In this document: piece after piece, positions 35,501-47,500 of the stretch
Layout: each line of letters begins with the position of its first letter
How positions within the stretch are numbered: position 1 is the first letter of the stretch
The notes under the pieces: generated by a model
The model's input: only the letters and a program-made list of their open reading frames with translations
The model's database searches: none
What the model was told of the DNA's origin: nothing
Assembly: GCF_024166365.1 (NCBI RefSeq)
Contig: NC_064842.1
Coordinates: forward strand, 13,425,001-13,489,000
Source: Elephas maximus indicus
Lineage: Eukaryota > Chordata > Mammalia > Proboscidea > Elephantidae
Length of the DNA: 64,000 bases
Direction: 5' to 3'
Position numbers and translations under genes: made by a program

Positions 35501-38500
35501 TCTCACTGCACCTCCTTGGCTCGGCGGGATCCCAAGCACATTTCTTGAGCCACTCAGTCACTGGCTTCAAAGGGTGGTGAGGCACAGACTGGCTCGGGCC
35601 ACGTCCGGACTTGGGGCATGGGCAGCCCCTCAGAAAGATCATAGATTGAGAAAGCAGGATGGTGGCTTCTCAGGGACATCGGTGCCACCAGGAGGAGAGC
35701 GAACGGCTGCTGAGTGGGAAATGACAAGTGAATCCACAGTACCCCGATTTAAGAGAAAAAGGATTTGGTTTAATTTCCTTTGGTAACCGACTAATTCATA
35801 AGGAGGGGCTACTACAGGTTTCCCTCTTAAAACGCAAACCCATTGCCATCGAGTCGATTCCCATCACAGGGACTGTATAGAACATCATAGAATTGCCTAA
35901 TAGGGTTTCCAAGGCAGTAGTCATTTTGGAAGCTGACTGCCACATCTTTCTCCCGCCTAGCAGCTGGTGGGTGCAAACCGCTGACCTTCCAGTTAGCCGC
36001 TGAGCCACCAGGGCTCCTGGCTTCCCTCCTCGTGGTTCTGAAAGATAAACTTACCACCAGTTTGTCATTAGCATGTATGGGCCTCCCAAGAGCTATGTAC
36101 AATCGTTTCTGAGTGTGAACGGGACAATTCAGTTCCTGAACAATCAGGATGCTAAGTACCCAATCAATTCTGAGTTCTCTGAATTTCTAATAACACTTCT
36201 AGTTACATAAAATAACGTTAATAATTTTGACATTTTTAAGAGACCTGCCAATTTGCAAAAACAAATCAAACAGTGAACATTAAACCGACCCGTGGCTTAT
36301 TATTTCCTATTATTGTGACGGGAAATTGTAGGCAAGTGCGACATTCCCACAGAATGGAGTAAACGTCCCCATCATCTTCCCCCTCCCCCTCGGACTGAGC
36401 CTCTGTTGCTGTTTCATGGTTAACATGACCCTTCCCCAGCCATCTTGTGCTGGCATCATCTCACCTGTAGCCACGGATCCTGGTACTCATCATTTGCTGA
36501 GTACCTACCACAGGCCCATATGGGTGCTCTCTGTCCACCTCACACACCATCCACATTCCAGAGAAGGGCGTGAGGCCCAGAGGGGACCAGCTGCCGAACC
36601 AGGGAGCCACTTGGTTGCCCCCCCTCCATGGTGCCCATGCCCGGAAGTGCCCTCTGCTCACAGGCCCTCACCCCTCCTCACAGGAACCCCACAGGTGCTC
36701 AGCGTTGCGCTGTCTTCTGACTCATGGGTCTTCCATCTCCATGGTATATCCTACAATTGTACTGCGATTTGGCATCTCTTGTTTCAGTTTTCCCTGGGAC
36801 CTTATTCTCTGTTGTAGAATGTTCAACTACTTCCCCTCTCAGTACATTTTCTCCCTCTTACTCAAAACTTAACTTTAAGCCCTCTCTCCCCAGAAGCCGC
36901 ACTGATGAGCCCGTGTTCTGTGTCAGGCACTGTGCTGGGCTCTGAGGACACAGTCCTGCCATCACAGAGTTCCTGTTCTTTTAGGGAATGAATTCTCCCA
37001 GCCCCACCCAACCACAAACTGGTTGCCTTCAAGTTAACACCAACTCATGGCAACCCTGTGTGTGTCAGAATAAACTGTGCCCTGTAGGGTTTTCCATGAG
37101 CAGTTTTTTGAAGTAGATTGCCAGGCCTTTCTTCTGAAGCACCTCCAGATGGACTCAAATCTCTAACCTTTCATTTGGCAGCCAGGGACTCCCAACCACA
37201 ACAAAAACGTTTCTTCATTAGCGTTCCCCTCAAAATGTCACCCAAACCCTCCTACTTAACCCTAAGATGAGAACTGTCTGCATCATCCCTGTGTATTCAC
37301 TGTTGTCTCAGGCTCCAAGCTCCCAGAGATGGGACAGGATTGCCAACCTCCCCGGCCTCCAGGTCCCTCTGATGAGACTTCCTTGTGCTGTATTCACAGG
37401 TGACTGCTGGCTGCTAGCAGCCATTGCCTCCCTCACCTTGAATGAAGAAGTCCTAGCTCGAGTTGTACCCCTAGACCAGAGCTTCCAAGAAAACTACGCA
37501 GGCATCTTCCACTTCCAGGTAACTTAGCAGCCAGCTCAAGCTTGTTCCCACAGGTCCTAGCCGTAGGAGCAGGTGCCCTGGTTTGGCTGAGTTCCTTGGT
37601 CCCCACTGTTCACAGACTCCCAGGACCAATCTAGATTACAGAGGTCTCTGGGAGAGAGCAGGAAGCTCCCTGACTGCTTCCGACATGGGACCCTGCAAGG
37701 ATGGCAGTGGGGAGCCTCTCTGGTCATTGCAAGTAGGAGGTAGAGCAGGGTACCCAGAAAGTAATGCCCAACTTTCAAAACGGGTCTATTATTTGAGGTC
37801 TTGAGACAGAATGTTAATGTACACCTCACTCTCCTGCCTTGATCCTGGTGAAATAAGAAATAATAGTTTAAAATCATTAAAAAAAAAGAAAAAAAAATTT
37901 TTTTTTTAATCATAAGGTAGGGGTAAAATGCTAGAAGGCTAGCAGAAACGAGGGAAGCCCTCACTGAGGTGGATTCACAGATGGAGTCACCAATGGGCTT
38001 AAGCATTGCAGCCTACGAAGATGGTACAGGACTGGGCATTTCATTCTGTTACACGTCAGGTCACCATGAGTCAGAGCCGACTCAGAGGCAGCTAACAAGA
38101 GGACGCTAGAGAAGTGGGTGTGGGTTAGGAGGGAATGACGAGCTGTGTGTCCTCAGTTCCTTGGTGAGGACATGGCTGCAATAGGAGAGTTAGAGGGAGC
38201 ATCGCCACCAGGATGGGGCTCATGGAAGCTGCCCCAAGGGGGCTGCTACAGGAGGGAGCCCCATGCTGCCGAGGCTCAGGGTCCCAGTGCTGCCAGGGGC
38301 TCCTCTCCCAGCTCCGCCACCAACTCCCTGCTTCCCTTGTTCCCAGTTCTGGCAGTATGGCGAGTGGGTGGAGGTGGTCATTGACGACAGGCTGCCCACC
38401 AAGGACGGGGAGCTGCTCTTCGTTCACTCGGCAGAGGGGAGCGAGTTCTGGAGCGCCCTGCTGGAGAAGGCCTACGCCAAGTAAGTGTCTATGCCCCTGC

Positions 38501-41500
38501 TTGGGGCCGCCCACCCTCAACTCAGCCCTGGACCCTGAAACAACAGGAGACATTCAAGGACTGCTGTGAATAGAAGCCCTACCCTACAGAAGGACTACTT
38601 CAGCCAAAATTGGGCTCTAAACGTAAGAGAAAGTGTTCAAGGTGCCTGGCCCATATCACACACACTGATGAATGACAGCTGTCATCTAGTGTGGCTATAA
38701 CAGAAATACCACAAGTAGATGGCTTTAACAAAGATAAATTTATTTTCTCACAGTCTGGTAGGCTAGAAGTCCAAATTGAGGGCCTCAGCTCCAGGGGAAG
38801 GCTTTCTCTCCCTGTCGGCTCTAGGGGAAGGTCCTTCTCATCAGTCTTCCCCTGGAGTAGGAGCTTCTCCATGCAGGAACCCCAAGTCCAAAGGGCACGC
38901 TCTGCTACTGGCACTACTTTCTTGGTGGTATGAGGTCCCCAACTCTCTGCTTGCTCCCTTTTCTTTTTATCTCTTGTAAGTCAAAAGGTGGTGCAGGCCA
39001 CACCCCAGGGAAACTCCCATTACATTGGATCAGGGATGTGACCTGAGCAAGGGTGTTACATCCCACCCTAATCCTCTTTAACCACAGGCAGAGATTATGA
39101 TTTATAACACAGAGGAAAAGCACAAAATGGAGGACAACCACACAACACTGGGAATCGTGGCCTAGTGGACGCATATTTTGTGGGGACACAATTCAATCCA
39201 TGACAAGAGCCATCGCCATTTTTAACCCAATGCACAGGAACACGTTAAGGTAGTGGCTGTGCTGTCCTTGAGAAGGAACTCTGCTTCCTTGGCAGGTCAT
39301 ATTACAGTTTTTTTCAACTAAAGACAGCAAGGAGCCTTTGCCAGTGGGCAAAACTACCCATTGCGAAAGAATGAAGATTATGGAAACTTGACCAGAATAT
39401 AGGCCCCTGGGTGGTGTAAACAGTTTGTACTCGACTATTGATCAAAAGGTTGGCAATTTGAAACTACCCAGTGGCACCATGGAAGGAAGGCCTGGTGACC
39501 TGCCTCTGTAAAGATTACATCCAAGAGAACCCTGTCGGTCTTCTCTTTAACACATGGGGTCACCATAAGTCAATATCAACTTGACGGCAGCGAGTTTAGT
39601 GGGGGTTTTTTGGCTGATAGAAATGAGCACAGCCCTGGTGGCACAGTGGACAAGAGCTCAGCAATTTACCAAAGGTCAGCAGTTCAAATCCATCAGCCGC
39701 CCCTTAGAAACCTATGGGGCAGTTCCACTCTCTCCTTTAGGGCTCCTATGAGTCAGAATCAATTTGATGGCAAGGGACCTGGTTTGGGGTTTTGATAGAA
39801 ATGGCTCCCCCATACTCTTCCCAGCTGTCTCCACCCAGGTTGCCCAGGGTCAAGCTTGTCCAGTGCTCAGAGCTGCCCAGGCAGGGAAGCCCCACATCAG
39901 CCCTCTCCAGGATGGCCTAGCCTGACCGTGCTGCCTGGGTCCCTCCATCAAAGTGATTGACTCTGAAGCATAGGGAGCATTGCTGTTCTCACAGCTCTGT
40001 GCCAGGAAACAGGGGTCAGGAGTCACATGCCCAGCTGTGAGAGCCTGGGACCTGAGGGATGGCTCAAGTCGTGGAGTTAGAGAAGCCACAGGACTCCTCC
40101 TTGGTGGTCTGGAGCAATATGCCCATGCTCACACGGTGCCCACTTCTGCGGGAAACTGCCTTTGTTATTGGACTGCTGTCTTATTTTTAGCTATTCAGGC
40201 CACACAGTCAGTCAATTAGCCGACCTCCCCTTTCCTGTTAGGATGTGGAAGGAATCAACAGGCACACTTGGGAGGTTGAACCAGATAATCGCCGAGATCC
40301 TTCCAAGTCTAAGACTCTGAGATTTTTTTTTTTTAAACTTCTGCAAGTACCAGAGAGACGGTAACTGCCCTTCATGGGCACTCTGAGTTGGACACTAAGC
40401 CCAGGAGGATCTGAGCAGAGGGTCCCCGCAGTGTCCTATAGACAAACGCGTCGTCAAGAGGGGACCCGTTGAGAGGCAGTGGTGTCAGCACTGCCAGCAG
40501 CAGCATCTCTCCCCTCTTGTAGGATCAACGGGTGTTACGAAGCGCTCTCGGGGGGCTCCACCACCGAGGGCTTTGAGGACTTCACAGGAGGCATCGCCGA
40601 GTGGTATGAGCTGAGGAAGGCCCCTCCCAACCTGTTCAAGATCATCCAGAAGGCTCTGGAGAAGGGCTCTCTTCTCGGCTGCTCCATCGATGTAAGTCCA
40701 GGCCTGCGCCCCGTCACCTCACCCCCAGTCTGCTCTAGCTGTGGTGAGGCGCCAGAAGCTGAGGAAACAAGCCGCCCCTATTTACACTAGCCCACCCCCG
40801 GCCCACCGTACTGCTCATGGCACAGCACCGAAGGGGGCGAAGCAATAGCCAGGCGGTCTGGGGTGATAGTGCCTCCAGCCCTTTCCTCCCCTGCCCATTT
40901 CGCCATTCTCAGCCTCCTCCGAGTAACCACCCCAGAGCACAGGTTCCCTGAAAGCCCTCTGCCCTCTGCTAGTCCTGAAGAAAGGACTGGCCGGGACATG
41001 CCCTCTGCCATCTGCAGGGCCTATGCCTGAGCCCCACAGCCTTCCCTCGCTCTGTTCCAGGATTAATGGGCCCGTGGAAAGACTCCAGAAGGTGCAGAAA
41101 GAAACCATTTCCTCCTAATAGCTGTGCTGGCAGCCCTCACCAGGGGAGGGGAGGTGGGCACTATGTTCTGACCCCAAGGAGCCTGGAGGCAAAAGCCATG
41201 TCCAGCGCCCTGTCCTGTCCAGGAACTGATCCCCCGCAAGGACAGAGATTAGAAATTCTGGCTTTGGGGGCTGAAATCTGTCAGACTGTAGGCAGAGATT
41301 CCCAGAGTTTTCTCGGAGACCATGGCAAGGCAAAAGGCCCTTTGTACTCTCAGCCCTTCTTCCCGTATACCAAGAGAGAAATGACAGCCTTCTTCGGAAC
41401 AGACGGGAGAAAGGGGTGCTTTTGAGGTGCTTCTAGTACAACAGAAACAAATTCTGAGCTCAGGCCCTAAACAAAGAACTGTCTGGTCTGCGCCATGCCG

Positions 41501-44500
41501 CTAGGGTAGCCGACCCAGAGCAGGCAGAACTGGCCCCTGTGGGTGTCTTCCTGTGCCCAGGGCCCCAGGCCTCAGCTCCAGGTGTGAGTGCACCTTTCAC
41601 AATTCATGGTGGTGGGCCCAGTGCAGCTCCCCCAAAGGGCCGCATTTAGGGTTTCCTCAGGTTGTTAAAGGCGTTTCAGCGCCTGAAAGCAGCAGCAGCG
41701 GGGTGCTCCCCCCAGCCAGGGCCCCCCTAGTGGATCCCGGGGGTCACACCTAGCGTGGGGTGTCTGTGGTGGGGCAGGTGTGAAGGAGGGAGGCGGTGGT
41801 GGCCGGGGCTGATTGCTCCCGTTTGCAGATCACCAGCGCTGCAGACTCAGAGGCCATCACGTTCCAGAAGCTGGTAAAGGGCCACGCGTACTCCGTCACC
41901 GGAGCCGAGGAGGTAACGCCCGGAGGGGGTGTTCAGGCGTCTTTCTCTCTCTGACACGACGGCTGAGAGCACATGCTGGCCTGTGATTGCCCAGGGTGGG
42001 GCCCGCACATTACCCCGGTGCTGTTTCCAAATAGGCCTGGTGTTCCTGGTGTTCAAACAGAAATAGGGTGTCTCTTCCGGAGCAGGGCTGGCCAAGGGCG
42101 ACGTGCTGCCCTCTGGTGGCCGCAGAGTTCCACTTGGGGCCTTTTACTGTACTTGTTTTTACACTTAAAATCTTCCTCTTCTGGGCTAGCTGGTAAAAAT
42201 AACAATGCTTTGCATCTGTCTAGTGTTTCGTACTCCTTAAGGTGCTTTCACGTTTGCTCTCACAAAAACAGTTGCCTCTAAACCCAGGTTCAAAGAGTCC
42301 TCTGCCTCTTTCCAGCTGTGGGGCCTCAGCAAGTTACTTGAACGCTCTGTCCCTTAGTTTCTCATCCTTAAAATGGAAATAACAATAATATATTCCTTGT
42401 GAGGTTGTGGTGGCAATTCAATCACGTTAATATATGTAAAGGGCCTGCACAGAGCCTGAAGACTCTTGGTGCTGCGGTTACTAGTCTTAAATATTATAAT
42501 CGTTAAGCAGCCCACATTCACTGCTGAGTACAGGACCCAAGAGTAGACACCGGGTCTTCCACATGTCCACTTCTTCTTTTTTTTAATGTTAGAATTTTTT
42601 TTACTTCCACCTTATCTTCTGATTCTAAAAAAAGCAAATGGCTGAAAGTAGGCTAGTTACAACCAGAAACCAAAACCTATTGCCATCGAGTCAATTCTGA
42701 CTCATAGCGACCCTGTGGTTACAACGAGGCTTATGAGATCAACCATTGGCAAATCTGAACATGACTGACTGAACCCTTTTACTGAGATCAATTGATACCA
42801 GATTACTAGGTGGACTCTGGCCTGACAGCTAAAAAATCTGGCCCTCCACACACCAGCAGCCATGAGACCTTTTGAAATGTAAATCAAAGAAGCCTAGAGT
42901 CTTTTCCATCAAATCACCAGAGGCGGTGGTTTAGCTCTTGACTGCTCTTCGAACCCTCTGCAGGGAGGAAGATGTGGGAGTCCTCCGCTTCCTAAAGATT
43001 ACAGCCTTGGAAACCCTATGAGGCAGTTCTGCTCTGTCCTGTGGGGTTGCTGTGAGTTGGAATCCATGGCCCTGGGTTTGGCCTTGGGCTCCTCCAACAG
43101 AAAAGAAAAGTCGATTAGCGGCTTTGGGTGAAAAAAACAAGCCAGCAAAGCAGCAGGCAGGATTAATTTCGGGTTAGGAATTTTTAGGTTCTGGTGGCAT
43201 AATGGTTAAGTGCTATGGCTGCTAACCAAAAGGTCGGCAGTTTAAATCCACCAGGCACTCCTTGGAAACTCTATGGGGCAGTTCTACTCTGTCCTATAGG
43301 GGTCACTATGAGTTGGAATTGACTCATCGGCAAAGGGCCTGATTTTTTTTTTTTTAACTTGGATAAGAAAAGCTTCTTGAAATAAAAGTAAAATATCTAT
43401 TTTTAATTAAAAAAAATTTATTCCATATACCCAAGAAAATGAACATTGATTCAATAACATCGTTTAAATTTTCTCAATTGCGCTAAAACGTCGTATCTAG
43501 CACATCCCAACCCAAAGTTCGGTCAACATTCGTGAACCGCGTTTACTTCTTGCCACCAGGGCTTTTTGTTGTTGTTAATTGTTTCGTTGTGATAGAAATA
43601 CATACAAGACATTTGACAATTCACCATTTTTCACACTCACAATTCAGTGACAGTAACTACGTTCATCATGCTGAGTGGCCATCACCACTTCCAGTGCCAT
43701 GTTTTTCCACCACCGTTAACAGAAGCTCAGTGCCCCAAAGCAATGGCTCCTCCCTCCCTCCCTCCCTCCCACCCCGCTGACCACTAATCAACTTTGGTTT
43801 CTTACACACTTATCTATTCTAGATATTTCATATAATTGGGATCATAGGACACTTGCCCTTTTGTGACTGACTGATTTCACTCAGCATCGTGTTTCCAAGG
43901 TTCATATTCTAGCATATCTCAGAACTTCATTTCTCTCTATGGCTGAGTAGTATTCCATCGTGTGGACATACCACATTGTTTATCCATTGTCTAGTGATAG
44001 GCATGAAGGTTGTTTCCATCTTTCGGCGTCCCTGGACTCCTATGACATAGTATGTCCTACTATATTCAGTTAAAGTAAGGTGCCCAGATGTCAAGGGCTA
44101 AAGCCAAGTCTAGAACAAGCATGTTTGTGCCTCAGACTCAGGACAAAGGTGAAAAAGCCACAAGCCACACCCTGGCTGCTCTAAATCGACTTTCCAAAGC
44201 TGGGCTGCGGTGAGTGGCCTGGAAGTCAAACCCCCAGGACATGCTGAAGGGGGCTTTGAACTGTTGTCCCTCCAGGCCTAGCTCAGCTCTCTTCCCTCTA
44301 ATCCTTTAGGTTGAAAGCAACGGAAGTCTGCAGAAACTGATCCGCATACGAAATCCCTGGGGGGAAGTGGAGTGGACCGGGAAGTGGAATGACAAGTGAG
44401 TAGTTTCAGCAAGTTGGGGGGCCATGGAGGAGGTGCTGAGAGAAAGCAGCAGGGGTGTGTTCTGCCTGAGAGTTTCTGGCAGGTGAAGAGAGGGAAGACC

Positions 44501-47500
44501 AGTGTGATGTGCTGAGGAATAAGGGCCCAGGTTCACAGGCCACGTTAGTGGGATGCATAGGGCAGGTGGCACCTTCTAATAAAGATCTCTTAACCACTGC
44601 TCTTGGAGTCCCTGGGTGGCACAAACATTTAATGCACTCGGCTGCTAGCCAAAGGGTCGCTGGTTTGAGCCCACCTAGAGGCACCTTGGAAGAAAGGCCT
44701 GGTGATCTATAAATCAGCCATTGAAAACCCTATGGAGCACAGTTCTACTCCGATATACACAGGGTCACCATGAATCAGCGTCGCCTTGGCAGTAACTGAT
44801 TAACCAGGGCACGACTTCCATCAGTCAGGGGGCCTTTTCACAAGGCCCAGGGCTCCTGGGGTGCTCATTCCTTTCACTCTCTCATGGTTAATCCCTTCTC
44901 TAGCTCAGATTCACACTTCTCTGGGGCCTTTATCAAAGCCCTCCCCCAACCCCCCACCCGACCCCCAAGTACTTGTTCTGTTCCAAGGAATGAACTTTTG
45001 GGCCAAAGACCAAAGAGAAGTTCTTCTGTTGCTTCCTGGAATTAACTAGAAGGCCTGTTACACCTTCCACTATTTGGGTACTGTCCCATTTGAAAGGAGC
45101 CCTGGTGGTACAGGGTTAAGAGCTCAGCTGCTAATTGAAAGGTCAGCAGTTGGAACCCACCAGCTGCTCCGTGGGAGAAAGCTGTGACAGTCTGCTTCCA
45201 TAAAGATTTACAGCCTTGGGAACCCTATGGGGCAGCTCTACCCCGTCCTATAGGGCTATAGGATCCATATGAGTTGAAATCAACTCAGCAGCACCCAACA
45301 ACAGCATCTCATTAGAGCTTCTCTCATCATGGCATACCTCCTGCTCCCCTTCCCCTCCTCCTCCACAGCCCAGCACCTACGGTTCTTCCCTGACCCGCTC
45401 CCCGGCAACCTCTGGTAGCGCAGAGACACCCTGCCGGGCTTCAGGGAGCTCTGCTGACCTGCTTCTCACCAGACTTTCAGTTGTCCCTAAAAGAGCTGCC
45501 AGGCCCATCTCTCTCTCCCTGAAGGGCTGTGTTCATTTTCTAGACTCTTCCTTGCCGCCACCCTCCAGGATAAATCCTCCTCTCACCTTCCTCCCCTGAG
45601 GCCCTTAGCCACGTGTGCTCCCTGCCCCCTTGCTGGGTCTGGGCCCTCAGAGGTGAGAGGGGTGTCCTCGTTCTCAGCTCTGAGGGGCCTCAGGGAGAAG
45701 CTGTCACCCCACACCCCTTTCTCATGCTTCCCACATTACTTTGCTTTCCAGCTGCCCAAACTGGAACACTGTAGACCCAGAGGTGAGGGAAAGCCTGACC
45801 CAACGGCATGAAGACGGAGAATTCTGGTAAGATTGGTAGAGGCTTCTGGGAAAGATGCATCTGCCTGTGTTTTTTACTAGAAAATTGCTCAAAAAGCAAC
45901 GTGAACCCGAGTGAGGTTATCATGTCAAGGGCAGAGGGGCATGGAATCCTGGTGTGTGTGTGTGTGTGTGCGCGCACATGCGCGTATGCTTTGAATTCCT
46001 TTCAGTGAATCACTGTACGCTGGACCCTGAACAAAAAAATTCTTCTATGTAATTGTCTTCAGTGTGTCCCTCTGAGGAATCGGTTTTCAAAGCTGAGCGG
46101 CTTCATTAAGAATGCTAAGAGGAACTTCTGGATGCATGTGCAGATTCCAAGAGAAAACAAGGGGCAAGTTGGGGTCTCTCTCCCAACCTGTCCCTGGTGA
46201 TTCATCCCCGCCTCTTAAGAAACCAGCCCCTGAGTGAACAGTGATGTACCTGCACGTCTGTGTGTCTGTGTGTCTCTGTGACCATGAGGACCATCTCCAT
46301 CTGGATGGGACCTGTACTTTGCCAAACGAGTCGCCACGTGTCACCTTGTGTATGCAGATGAGAGCTTTGAGCTTCAAAGAGGTCTAAGTAATTTGTTCAG
46401 AGTCACCCAGCTAGGAAGTGGCAGAGCCAGGACTGGAATCTGGGTCTCCTGATTCTGGAGCTGGTGTCCGTTGGCCCCAAGGGACTGCCTCCTGGCTGCC
46501 CTGCCTGGCCTTTGGTAGAAGCTCAAGGCTTGCCAATGTATCCTTTTGTGAGCTGGGGACGCCCTTGTCTCTGCTTTTACCAGGATGTCCCTCGGCGACT
46601 TCCTGAGGCACTACTCCCGCCTGGAGATCTGCAACCTGACGCCCGACACTCTCACCAGCGATTCCTACAAGAAGTGGAAACTCACCAAGATGGACGGGAA
46701 CTGGAGGCGGGGCTCCACCGCGGGAGGCTGCAGGAACTACCCGAGTGAGGCCTGTTGCCACACAGGGTCCCCAGAGGCTGAGGCACCCTCACCCTACTCT
46801 GAGGCACTGCACCCCAGCCTGGCTCCCAGAGGAGGCAGCTCCTCCTCACTATGGCCCTCTCTGTTTCCTTCTTCCTGAGACTCGGTCTCACCACCACCTC
46901 TGTTTTCTCGCTCCATTACCTTCTGCATTCACTTGCCTCCCTACCCAGGCAGAACCCGAGACTTGCTCTTTCTGGAATGTCCTTTCCAGGCGCTAGAGTT
47001 CCCTGTGCCTCTGAGGCAGTGTTTCTGCCCATGAGCTACTTCATCCACCCTAAGCCAGGGGACCTAGCCGGCAGGGAACCTTGCCCGCCACACCCATCTG
47101 CACATTGTCGACAGAGTCCCTGTTCAGGCGAGGGTGGGGAGTTCTCTCGCTGTCCTTTGCTGATCCCTTGTCTCTTCTGCCTTGGCGGGTTAGCGCCCCC
47201 CTACCCTTTCTCCCTCAGAACTGTAGCTGCCAATTATGGAGCACACTTTGGATTGTAGGAGCTATCCTCAGTGCCTTATGTATATTCCATTTCCTCTCCA
47301 CGGCAAATTTCTGAGGTAGGCACTTTCTTATCATCTCCATCTTTAAAGATGAGGGAACTGAGGCTTGGAGAGGCTAAGTGACTTGCCCAAGGCCTCACGC
47401 GTAGTAAGCTGGGGTTTGAACCCAGGCACTCTGACTGTAGAGTCCACTTTTTAAGTACTGTGATGGGCAGGTCATGATCATATACTGATTCTCTGCTACA

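Larger units (their letters stand above)
11813..37399 (+). other. CAPN2 intron 2
   Basis: This 25.6-kb intron runs from gtaagt to tgtattcacag and is filled with repeats listed separately. Stretches where I see neither gene nor nameable repeat are 12225-12970, 13190-13590, 14040-14630, 15240-16160, 17260-18280, 22040-23040, 24160-24670, 24730-26020, 27745-28050, 28220-29230, 30350-31400, 31650-32020, 35180-35830 and 36020-37015. Open frames there are short and look random. Confidence 0.85.
38481..40522 (+). other. CAPN2 intron 4
   Basis: It is 2,042 bp and carries a MaLR-type LTR and two AfroSINEs. 39800-40520 shows nothing I can assign. Confidence 0.9.
41913..44309 (+). other. CAPN2 intron 6
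   Basis: It is 2,397 bp, with a MIR, three AfroSINE pieces and an old L1. 43360-43560 is AT-rich and unassigned. Confidence 0.9.
44396..45751 (+). other. CAPN2 intron 7
   Basis: It is 1,356 bp. Two AfroSINEs account for about 400 bp. The rest, including 45310-45740, is unassigned. Confidence 0.9.
45827..46583 (+). other. CAPN2 intron 8
   Basis: It is 757 bp with a Z-DNA-type alternating tract (45952-45989) and a MIR. Confidence 0.9.
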
